A stretch of 17,293 bases of DNA from Lachnospiraceae bacterium UBA7205. Its GTDB lineage: Bacteria; Bacillota; Clostridia; Lachnospirales; Lachnospiraceae. The position numbers and the translations under genes are program-made. The notes beneath the pieces are model-generated. The model had not been told where the DNA came from and did no database searches. It was given only the letters and a program-made list of their open reading frames with translations. The stretch lies in the NCBI GenBank assembly GCA_002490665.1, contig DKUL01000029.1, positions 1 through 17,293 of the forward strand, given 5' to 3'. Below are positions 6,346 to 12,716 of the stretch, piece by piece (the stretch's first letter is position 1; every line of letters begins with the position of its first letter).

Positions 6346-8043
6346 TTATGTGGTAACAACCTTACAGCGTTTTTTGTAGCAGGCAATACCATATTTATAG
6401 ATAGTTTTCATGCCGTCATCTATCAGCAATTCTTCATAGTTTCTGTCATCAATCTGTTTCAGGGCTTCTCTGCAGGCGGCGTCAAACTGCGCATTTTCGG
6501 CGTATTTTAATTCAATAATAATACCGATGTCCTTATCCAGAATCTCTACGGCAATATCGCTGTATCCATCGCCCGCCTCGGCGTTTGACTGGACGCTCCA
6601 GTCATCCATGTTCCCAAAGAGTCCGAGCAGGATGCCATGGTAGAAGTTTTCCTTCATTTCCTTTCTGGTATGCGTGTCGCGGATGCTGATGGTCTTTTTC
6701 AGGTATGCGGTAAAGCCTTCCTCAATGGCAGTTACGTCGTTTTCCGCAAATGCGCGGCAGAAGGTCTCTAAATTTTTGCTGTCCTTTGCGGTTTCCGCTT
6801 TGAACCATTCCTGTACCTGTTCCACGAATATCGAGCGCACTTCCTCATTCGGTATGACAAGTTGTGTCATGTTTTCGTCTGTTTCGCTGCACTGTGTCAG
6901 GTAGCCGGTTGTGAAGAGAATGCTCCAAAGGTTGTCGATACTGGACTCTAAATCCCGGTAGGTTAGTTCCTGCCGTATCTTTTTTGTAATGCTTTCTCCG
7001 TCAATCAATTTTTCTATTTCATTTTTAGTAGCTGGTTTTGCCATGTTTACGAACTGTCGGACGACGTTGTTGCTGCTTGTGTTTATCCAGTAATTTTGAG
7101 GTTTTATGGACATATTCATTTTCAATGCATGGCAGTAGTTCACCACATCCCATGGACAGTATACATCAACAGAACCAAACTGATAGCCGTCATACCATTT
7201 TTTTATGGCGTCATATTTTTCCATGAAACCATAGTATTCAAGCATGGATGTGACTTCATCATCAGTAAAACCGAAATATTCATTGTATAGTACATCTTTT
7301 ACCGTATAGACGTTAAAGTTATTGAACCCTGTAAAAATGCTTTCCTTTGATATCCGCAGACAGCCTGTAAGTACTGCGAACTGCAGGCTGTTGTTTGTTT
7401 TTAATGCCTGACCGAACAGAATCCTGATGAATTCCACCATGTCATCATAATATTTTGACTGGTAAGCCCTGTCAAGCGGGACATCGTATTCATCGATTAG
7501 GATAATGACGTTTCTGCCATAGTGTTTTTTCAGGAGTTGTGACAGAATAGACAGGCTACTTCTTAAAATGGCATCTGACATGGCAAATTCACCCTTGTCA
7601 TTTAATTCAATAAGTTTTCTGTATTGTTGTTGCTCTGTATCCTGTAGGTTATTACTCTCCATTAAAAACTGGAACCGCAGCGCCTCCGTTCCTATGAGCA
7701 TCCGCAGCATATCCTTTGCCTCGTCAAAGTTTCTGCCGCTTACCCCTTTTAAGCTGATAGAAATAACAGGGAATTTCCCCATGTACTCATCGCAAAGCGC
7801 TTTTTCTCTGGAAATCTCAAGCTCGTCAAAAAGCGTACTGTCACTTCCAATCTCAAAAAAGTACTGGAGCATACTCATGTTCAGTGTTTTCCCAAAACGT
7901 CTCGGGCGCGTAAACAGGTTTGCCTTTCCCGGATTGTTGAGCAAATCCCTGATAAATCCGGTTTTGTCCACGTAGTAAAATCCTGCCGTGCGGATTTCCT
8001 CGAAATTTTCAATTCCTGTCGGAAGCTTTAATTTCCTGTTCAT
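6346..8043 (-). CDS. AAA-ATPase-like protein with C-terminal PD-(D/E)XK nuclease-like domain (second copy)
   Basis: A 565-aa protein of the same family as the gene at 4744, and closer to the canonical form. It opens with LPTGIENFEEIRTAGFYYVD and has Walker A RPRRFGKT (46-53), Walker B IILIDEYD (180-187), the LTGCLRISKESIFTG sensor-like segment (225-239), EYFGFTDDEV, WYDGY and NYWINTSSN. The nuclease-like core is D496, E511-L-K513 and Q530 in ALKQIDDRNYEE. A longer frame starts at 8106, but ATG 8043 is chosen because GGGGAGGA lies 7 nt before it and the family N-terminus begins there. Codon use is AT-richer than in vanG/vanT, which suggests separate acquisition. Its promoter and hairpin repeat lie at 8079-8147. 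The biochemical role is unknown. Confidence 0.92.
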   Translation of the reverse strand: MNRKLKLPTGIENFEEIRTAGFYYVDKTGFIRDLLNNPGKANLFTRPRRFGKTLNMSMLQYFFEIGSDSTLFDELEISREKALCDEYMGKFPVISISLKGVSGRNFDEAKDMLRMLIGTEALRFQFLMESNNLQDTEQQQYRKLIELNDKGEFAMSDAILRSSLSILSQLLKKHYGRNVIILIDEYDVPLDRAYQSKYYDDMVEFIRILFGQALKTNNSLQFAVLTGCLRISKESIFTGFNNFNVYTVKDVLYNEYFGFTDDEVTSMLEYYGFMEKYDAIKKWYDGYQFGSVDVYCPWDVVNYCHALKMNMSIKPQNYWINTSSNNVVRQFVNMAKPATKNEIEKLIDGESITKKIRQELTYRDLESSIDNLWSILFTTGYLTQCSETDENMTQLVIPNEEVRSIFVEQVQEWFKAETAKDSKNLETFCRAFAENDVTAIEEGFTAYLKKTISIRDTHTRKEMKENFYHGILLGLFGNMDDWSVQSNAEAGDGYSDIAVEILDKDIGIIIELKYAENAQFDAACREALKQIDDRNYEELLIDDGMKTIYKYGIACYKKRCKVVTT

Positions 8044-8078
8044 ACCATAGTCCTCCCCTGTGGTTGCGTGCATCACAT

Positions 8079-8113
8079 TACACTGGTGGTCAGCCTTTTC
8101 GACCACAAGTATA
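8079..8113 (-). repeat. Hairpin repeat, copy 2 (leader of second AAA gene)
   Basis: TACACTGGTGGTC (8079-8091) and GACCACAAGTATA (8101-8113) form the stem, and the minus-strand loop contains GAAAAGGCTG. It belongs to the same family as 4575-4610 and 12631-12665, but with T-A pairs in the stem where the others have C-G. It begins about where the gene's transcript should start, so the mRNA would open with the hairpin. Confidence 0.72.
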
Positions 8114-8118
8114 ACTAT

Positions 8119-8147
8119 ACTGTATCATTTTTACGTCATTTAGACAA
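8119..8147 (-). promoter_or_regulatory. Promoter of the second AAA-ATPase gene
   Basis: On the minus strand: TTGTCT (8147-8142), a 17-nt spacer, then TACAGT (8124-8119) preceded by TGA, an extended -10. The predicted start of transcription, near 8112, coincides with the 5' edge of the hairpin repeat. Confidence 0.6.
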
Positions 8148-8178
8148 TATACAATTGTACAGGGAGGTTTAATCTGAT

Positions 8179-8220
8179 ATGGCGAACAAAGAGCGCCAGT
8201 GTGTGACTGGGGAGCTGTAA
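8179..8220 (+). pseudogene. Remnant of an AAA-ATPase/PD-(D/E)XK gene: 3' end only
   Basis: A 13-codon frame reads MANKERQCVTGEL and matches the last codons of the intact gene at 4744 (AKKEHQCVIEEL). DNA similarity (GGCGAA.AAAGA.C..CAGTGTGTGA, then CTGTAA) continues past the stop into a similar AAAATT...TTCGGG flank. A GGAGGTTT before its ATG also resembles the intact gene's GGAGGTTTGTTATGGCG. This looks like an internal deletion derivative or recombination scar of a third family member. It is too short to be a functional nuclease; expression as a micropeptide is not excluded but unlikely. Confidence 0.65.
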
Positions 8221-8294
8221 GAAAATTGTAAGTTTTTCGGGAGAAAAAGTTTATAAAAGCGACAGGAAATCGAAAAACATTGGGAAACCTGTTT

Positions 8295-8303
8295 TGATAC
8301 AAT
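8295..8303 (+). promoter_or_regulatory. Candidate extended -10 for the vanG-vanT unit
   Basis: TGATACAAT (TG at 8295-8296, TACAAT at 8298-8303) lies 49 nt before the ligase ATG. No recognisable -35 is present, as expected for a promoter that needs an activator such as VanR. No VanR site could be assigned by eye. Confidence 0.45.
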
Positions 8304-8351
8304 GACGGTATCAGGACAGATTTATAGGTTCTAAGAACAGAGGAGTAAAAG

Positions 8352-9431
8352 ATGGAAAATAAAAAGAATATTGTAATCCTGTTTGGCGGCGCGTCGTCGG
8401 AGTACGAGGTGTCCTTGCAGTCGGCGTATGCAGTAATTTGCAGTATGGACAGACAAAAATACAACCCGGTGACAGTCGGCATCACGCGGGAAGGAAAATG
8501 GTATTATTTTACAGGGGAAACAGACAGGATAAAAAATGACACATGGTGCAATGAGACGGACTGTGCGCCGGCAGTGCTTTCGCCGGACAGGACATATCAT
8601 CACCTGATTGTAATTCGCGGATTATCTGTCTGTGAAACGATTCCTGTGGACGCTGTATTTCCGGTGCTGCATGGGCGAAACGGTGAGGATGGGACAGTTC
8701 AGGGCATTGCAGAGCTTGCGGGGATTCCGCTGGTTGGCTGCGGGACGCTTTCTTCCGCGCTGTGCATGGACAAGGACAGGGCGCACAGGCTTGCGGGGCT
8801 GTCAGGCGTGCGCGTGCCAAGGGCAATGGTACTGACGGACAACACTGCCATGAACAAGGCGTGTGCATTTGCCAGGACAATCGGTTTTCCGGTTTTTGTA
8901 AAGCCTGTAAAGGCGGGTTCCTCCTTTGGCGTGACAAAGGTTGTGGAAATGGAGCAGCTTGCGCCTGCCATCGCCCATGCATTTGATTATGACAACCGTG
9001 TCATTTTAGAGGAGGCAATTGACGGATTTGAGGTGGGCTGTGCAGTGTGTGGGCGCGGTCAGCTGATTGTCGGGGCGGTCGACGAGATTGCGCTTTATAA
9101 AACAAAAAACGGCAACGGATTTTTTGATTATACGGAAAAATATACGCTCAAGACGGCTGCAATTTATGTGCCGGCAAGGATTCCGGCAGAGAAGGCACAG
9201 GAGATTCAGGAGACGGCAAAGCGGATATACCGCGCGCTGGACTGTGACGGTTTTGCGCGGGTGGACATGTTCCTGACCCCGGAGGGAGAGGTTGTGTTCA
9301 ACGAGGTCAACACGATACCGGGATTTACGGAGCACAGCCGTTATCCGGGCATGATGCGGGCAGCAGGCTATGGCTTTGCTGAATTGGTGGACAGGATTAT
9401 CAGCCAGGCGCTTGAAGATGGTGGCAGATAA
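8352..9431 (+). CDS. vanG: VanG-type D-alanine--D-serine ligase
   Basis: ATP-grasp ligase of 359 aa, predicted to join D-Ala to D-Ser and so make low-affinity vancomycin targets for peptidoglycan precursors. The N-terminus FGGASSEYEVSLQSA, VFPVLHGRNGEDGTVQG (103-119), the ATP-binding VKPVKAGSSFGVTKV, and FNEVNTIPGFTEHSRYP (316-332) are all family hallmarks. The omega-loop reads FFDYTEKYTLK with EKY at 262-264, the form of VanG/VanC-like D-Ala-D-Ser ligases and not the VanA/VanB D-Ala-D-Lac loop. GAGGAG lies 6-7 nt before ATG 8352. The racemase gene follows after 26 nt, supplying D-Ser. Substrate choice is inferred from motifs and from the vanT neighbour; a Ddl making D-Ala-D-Ala is the alternative. 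Confidence 0.92.
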   Translation: MENKKNIVILFGGASSEYEVSLQSAYAVICSMDRQKYNPVTVGITREGKWYYFTGETDRIKNDTWCNETDCAPAVLSPDRTYHHLIVIRGLSVCETIPVDAVFPVLHGRNGEDGTVQGIAELAGIPLVGCGTLSSALCMDKDRAHRLAGLSGVRVPRAMVLTDNTAMNKACAFARTIGFPVFVKPVKAGSSFGVTKVVEMEQLAPAIAHAFDYDNRVILEEAIDGFEVGCAVCGRGQLIVGAVDEIALYKTKNGNGFFDYTEKYTLKTAAIYVPARIPAEKAQEIQETAKRIYRALDCDGFARVDMFLTPEGEVVFNEVNTIPGFTEHSRYPGMMRAAGYGFAELVDRIISQALEDGGR

Positions 9432-9457
9432 AGGAATCCGTCAGGAAGAGGGCAAAA

Positions 9458-11617
9458 ATGAAGACAACGGACAAAAGTTACACAGGAATCGATTTTTTTC
9501 GGATGATTTCGGCACTGCTTATCATTGCGATTCACACGTCGCCGCTTGGCACATACAGCGAATGGGGGGATTTCATCCTGACACGCGTGATTGCCCGCAT
9601 GGCAGTTCCGTTCTTTTTTATGACATCCGGTTTTTTTCTGATTTCCAGATACAGTTTCAAGGCGGACAGACTGTGTGCCTTTGTGAGAAAGACAGCCCAG
9701 ATTTATGCTGTGGCAATCGTGCTCTACATACCAGTCAATTTATATAATGGCTATTTCAACATGGAAAATCTGCTGCCCAATATCATAAAGGACATTGTGT
9801 TTGACGGGACGCTGTATCACCTGTGGTATCTGCCAGCATCCATTACCGGCGGTGCGCTTGCATGGTATCTGGTGCGCAGGCTTGGCTTTCGCAGGGCGTT
9901 TGCGGTCGCGGCAGCACTCTATCTGACTGGTCTGTTTGGCGACAGCTATTATGGGCTGACAGAAAAAATACCTGTAATCAGCGAATTTTATACGCTTTGC
10001 TTCCAGGTGTCGGATTACACCAGAAACGGCATTTTCTTTGCGCCAGTCTTTTTCCTTTTGGGCGGGTGGATTGCGGAGGGCAGAACGCGTCTGCGGCAGG
10101 CGACGGCGTGGACGATGTTTTTATGCATGCTGCTGCTCATGCTTGCAGAAGGGCTGATTTTGCATTCTTTTCAATTACAGCGCCACGACAGCATGTATCT
10201 GTCTCTGGTGCCATGTATGTATTTTCTATTCCATGCCCTGCTGTATTTCAGGGGAAAACGCCATGTCTGGCTGCGCGATGTCTCGCTCCTTGTCTATATC
10301 ATTCACCCGATGATGATTGTGGTCATACGGATGGCTGCAAAGGTGCTTCATTTGCAGGCGCTTCTTGTGGAGAACAGCGCAGTGCATTTCCTTGCCGTGG
10401 TTGTGACATCTGTGTCATTTAGTGTGGCGGCGGCATTCTGGCAGCGGTTCGGATGTAAAAAGAAAAGACCATGTAAATACGCAGACCGGGCTTACATCGA
10501 AATTAATCTGGACAACCTGACACACAATGTACAGGAATTGCGTGCGGTAATGCCGCCGGGATGCGAGCTGATGGCAGTCGTGAAGGCGGAGGCATATGGA
10601 CATGGCATGTTTGAGATTGCGACGCACCTGGACAGAATCGGTGTCAGGGCGTTTGCGGCAGCGACAATCGACGAGGGGATTGCACTGCGCCGATTCGGCA
10701 TTCGCGGCGAGATTCTGATACTGGGATACACAGCGCCTGAGCGGGTGCGGGCGCTTCACAAATATGACCTCTCACAGACACTGGTCAATTACGATTATGC
10801 GTGCAGGCTGAATGCACAGGGCGTTCGGGTCAGGGCACATATCAAATTGGACACAGGAATGCACCGACTGGGATTTGGGGTACCTGTGGATGGCAATGCC
10901 GGGAAAGAAATACAGAAGCTTTTGCGGGTATTTGCGATGAAAAATCTCGTCATCAATGGTATTTACACGCATCTGTGTGTGGCTGACAGCCTGGAGGAGA
11001 AAGATGTCCTGTTCACCCGGCAGCAGGTTGCAGGATTTTACAGGGTGTTAGAAAGGCTGGAAAAGCAGGGCATACAGATTCCGAAAACCCATATCCAGAG
11101 CAGCTATGGTCTGCTGAATTATCCGGAGCTTAAGTGCAGTTTTGTCAGGGCAGGCATTGCGCTGTATGGTGTGCTGAGCACGGCAGATGCACGGACAAAG
11201 CTGCATCCTGACCTGAGACCAGTCCTTGCACTGAAAGCGCAGATAGTCCTGATTCGGGACATAAAAGAGGGAGAAAGTGTCGGCTACGGCAGGGCTTTCG
11301 TGGCGGACAGGGACAGCCGCATTGCCATATTGTCCATCGGTTACGCAGACGGTTTTCCAAGAATCCTGTCAGGCAAGGGGCACTATGTGCTCATCAATGG
11401 GCAGCAGGCGCCGGTTGCCGGCAGAATCTGTATGGACCAGCTTGCGGTGGACATCACGGCGCTTTCTGACATCCGTGTCGGCATGACTGCCACACTGATT
11501 GGCAGGGACGGTGACGCAGAAATTACGGCTCCGGCGGTGGCAGAGCAGGCACAGAGCATCACAAACGAACTGCTGAGCCGCATGGGAACGAGGGTGGTAG
11601 TGAAAGGGAATATCTGA
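9458..11617 (+). CDS. vanT: Membrane-bound serine/alanine racemase, VanT type
   Basis: A 719-aa fusion. Residues 1-335 are a multi-pass membrane domain of the acyltransferase-3 type (GIDFFRMISALLIIAIHTSP start, MAVPFFFMTSGFFL at 48-61, LVYIIHPMMIVVI at 278-290). Residues 340-719 are a PLP fold-type III racemase. The PLP lysine is K376 in AVVKAEAYGHG and the catalytic tyrosine is Y610 in VGYGRAF; IGYADGFPR (627-635) and CMDQ (658-661) are conserved. The position matching Tyr354 of Geobacillus alanine racemase is T711 here. VanT enzymes also lack Tyr there, which is linked to serine use. Length and architecture match VanT of vanG clusters. It supplies D-Ser to the ligase 26 nt upstream and is surely co-transcribed with it. 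Confidence 0.94.
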   Translation: MKTTDKSYTGIDFFRMISALLIIAIHTSPLGTYSEWGDFILTRVIARMAVPFFFMTSGFFLISRYSFKADRLCAFVRKTAQIYAVAIVLYIPVNLYNGYFNMENLLPNIIKDIVFDGTLYHLWYLPASITGGALAWYLVRRLGFRRAFAVAAALYLTGLFGDSYYGLTEKIPVISEFYTLCFQVSDYTRNGIFFAPVFFLLGGWIAEGRTRLRQATAWTMFLCMLLLMLAEGLILHSFQLQRHDSMYLSLVPCMYFLFHALLYFRGKRHVWLRDVSLLVYIIHPMMIVVIRMAAKVLHLQALLVENSAVHFLAVVVTSVSFSVAAAFWQRFGCKKKRPCKYADRAYIEINLDNLTHNVQELRAVMPPGCELMAVVKAEAYGHGMFEIATHLDRIGVRAFAAATIDEGIALRRFGIRGEILILGYTAPERVRALHKYDLSQTLVNYDYACRLNAQGVRVRAHIKLDTGMHRLGFGVPVDGNAGKEIQKLLRVFAMKNLVINGIYTHLCVADSLEEKDVLFTRQQVAGFYRVLERLEKQGIQIPKTHIQSSYGLLNYPELKCSFVRAGIALYGVLSTADARTKLHPDLRPVLALKAQIVLIRDIKEGESVGYGRAFVADRDSRIAILSIGYADGFPRILSGKGHYVLINGQQAPVAGRICMDQLAVDITALSDIRVGMTATLIGRDGDAEITAPAVAEQAQSITNELLSRMGTRVVVKGNI

Positions 11618-11647
11618 CGGATTTATAAGGATTTTTTAAGCAGCAGA

Positions 11648-11681
11648 TTACACGATTGCATTTTCTGTGGTATAGTATAAT
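11648..11681 (+). promoter_or_regulatory. Promoter of the metallophosphoesterase gene
   Basis: TTACAC (11648-11653), a 17-nt spacer ending in TGG, then TATAGT (11671-11676), an extended -10. A perfect TATAAT overlaps at 11676-11681. It lies about 90 nt before ATG 11769 and just after vanT, so the gene can be expressed independently of van control. A 4-codon frame (ATG 11709 to TAA 11723) lies in the leader and is probably meaningless. Confidence 0.55.
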
Positions 11682-11768
11682 CATACTGGAAGGAGGCAGT
11701 GAATTACATGAAAACTGCATAAAAGCCAGCAGTTTGTGAGAAAATCGCGGCATGAAAGGAGGGGGCGG

Positions 11769-12476
11769 ATGAAAACACATAAAATCGCCGTTCTGTCAGA
11801 TACGCATGGACTGCTCCGCCCGAAAGTCAGTGCGATTGCACAATCCTGCGAGGTGATACTGCACGGAGGGGATTTTGACAACCGGAAGGTGCTGGACGAG
11901 CTAAAGGCAGTTGCTCCGGTTCATGCAGTGCGCGGAAACAATGACAGGGGCTGGGCAGCTCAGATAGCGGAAGAACTCGAACTTACGCTGTTTGGGCTGC
12001 ACATTTACATGGTTCACAACATAAAACACAGAAAAAGGAACCTGGGCGGAATCGATTTGGTTATCTATGGTCATTCGCACAAATATGAGGAGACAACGGC
12101 TGACGGTGTGCGGTATCTGAATCCGGGAAGCTGCGGACCAAGGCGTTTCCGGCTGCCTGTGACAATGGCTGTCCTTGAGATTGAGGAGGAAACCGGCGCC
12201 TGGCAGGTCAGGCGGATTGATTTAGCCGACAACGCGAAAAACAGACCGGTTCGCGGCGTTGCAGAAGGCTGTCTCAAATCCACGGTGGAAATCATTATCC
12301 GCGAAATGCGTGCAGGGCACAAGGTGGATGCCATCGCGAAAAAGCTGGACGTCGAGCGTGCTTTTGTGGAACAGGTGTGCCGTATTTACGTGACGCACCC
12401 GGGGGTCAATGCGCAGGGAATTGTGGATAAGATGGAGGTTAGCGCCTTGTTTGAACGTTCCCAGGACACAATATAA
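11769..12476 (+). CDS. YfcE/MJ0936-family metallophosphoesterase with C-terminal helical extension
   Basis: A 235-aa cytosolic calcineurin-like phosphoesterase. The metal-binding motifs appear in order: D11-T-H13 (SDTHG), GGDFDN with D35, GNND (56-59), H83 in MVHN and GHSH (101-104), then YLNPGSCGPRR. Typical YfcE-like enzymes end near residue 155. This one adds about 75 residues, in which VDAIAKKLDVERAFVEQVCRIYV (186-208) looks like a helix-turn-helix. The start is ATG 11769 behind AAAGGAGGG; an in-frame ATG at 11736 has no such site. Close relatives hydrolyse phosphodiesters in vitro, but the physiological substrate is not settled. It has its own promoter after vanT and is followed by a promoter for GH2, so it is probably monocistronic. 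Confidence 0.91.
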   Translation: MKTHKIAVLSDTHGLLRPKVSAIAQSCEVILHGGDFDNRKVLDELKAVAPVHAVRGNNDRGWAAQIAEELELTLFGLHIYMVHNIKHRKRNLGGIDLVIYGHSHKYEETTADGVRYLNPGSCGPRRFRLPVTMAVLEIEEETGAWQVRRIDLADNAKNRPVRGVAEGCLKSTVEIIIREMRAGHKVDAIAKKLDVERAFVEQVCRIYVTHPGVNAQGIVDKMEVSALFERSQDTI

Positions 12477-12479
12477 GGC

Positions 12480-12508
12480 TTTACACTTTTTTTGGAATTG
12501 GATATAAT
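12480..12508 (+). promoter_or_regulatory. Strong sigma-A promoter of the GH2 gene
   Basis: TTTACA (12480-12485), an exact 17-nt spacer, then TATAAT (12503-12508). It sits just past the metallophosphoesterase stop. The start of transcription would be near 12515, giving a leader of about 200 nt to the GH2 ATG. Confidence 0.8.
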
Positions 12509-12541
12509 ATACTCACGACAGATGAAATCTGCCATGAGTAT
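12509..12541 (+). promoter_or_regulatory. 33-bp dyad over the GH2 transcription start: candidate operator
   Basis: ATACTCA (12509-12515) pairs with TGAGTAT (12535-12541), and CAGAT (12519-12523) with ATCTG (12527-12531), separated by 3-nt internal and terminal loops. It abuts the -10 and covers the predicted start site, the classic place for a repressor operator. The LacI-type protein at 16048-17052 is the obvious candidate ligand, but no matching dyad was found at its own promoter. Confidence 0.45.
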
Positions 12542-12542
12542 A

Positions 12543-12623
12543 GCATCAGCCACAGCCGCAAAGCGGTATATTTCCTATCTGAAAAATTATCATATCATAT
12601 TTTTCAGACTGTGGCTTGTATGC
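12543..12623 (+). ncRNA. Multi-stem leader structure upstream of the GH2 gene
   Basis: An outer stem GCAT-AGCCACAG (12543-12555) pairs with CTGTGGCT-ATGC (12609-12623). Inside are two hairpins: CCGC/GCGG (12556-12566, AAA loop) and CTGAAAAAT/ATTTTTCAG (12579-12607). Together they make a three-way junction within the mRNA leader. It matches no riboswitch class known to me. It may be a cis-regulatory RNA or a degenerate mobile repeat. Confidence 0.5.
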
Positions 12624-12630
12624 ATAACTT

Positions 12631-12665
12631 TATACTGAGCGGCAGTCTTTTTGACCGCCAGTATA
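12631..12665 (+). repeat. Hairpin repeat, copy 3 (GH2 leader)
   Basis: TATACTGAGCGG (12631-12642) pairs with CCGCCAGTATA (12655-12665) with one bulge. The minus-strand loop contains AAAAAGACTG. It belongs to the family at 4575 and 8079, but is antisense relative to the downstream gene. AAAAGGAG begins at its last base. Confidence 0.72.
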
Positions 12666-12679
12666 AAAGGAGCTTTATA

Positions 12680-12715
12680 TTGGAAAGAAGCCGCCAAAGG
12701 CGGCATGGAGATTGA
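12680..12715 (+). CDS. Possible 11-codon leader peptide (TTG start)
   Basis: AAAAGGAG (12665-12672) lies 7 nt before TTG 12680, which opens a frame reading MERSRQRRHGD and stopping at TGA 12713-12715, one base before the GH2 ATG. GCCGCC/GGCGGC (12690-12704) forms a 6-bp hairpin inside it, just before the GH2 ribosome binding site. Translation of this frame could open that hairpin and couple to the GH2 gene. TTG starts are less frequent and the peptide is tiny, so this is tentative. Confidence 0.25.
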   Translation: MERSRQRRHGD

Positions 12716-12716
12716 C

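Noticed and set aside
8044..8106. 21-codon extension of the second AAA-ATPase gene
   Set aside because: It overlaps the hairpin repeat; GGGGAGGA before ATG 8043 fixes the start.
8352..11617. VanA/VanB-type D-Ala-D-Lac cluster
   Set aside because: The ligase omega-loop has EKY, no VanH dehydrogenase or VanX is present, and the partner is a VanT racemase.
4575..12665. The three hairpins as a CRISPR array or as plain terminators
   Set aside because: They are kilobases apart with no spacers, have no U-tract, and lie in 5' leaders and not at gene ends.
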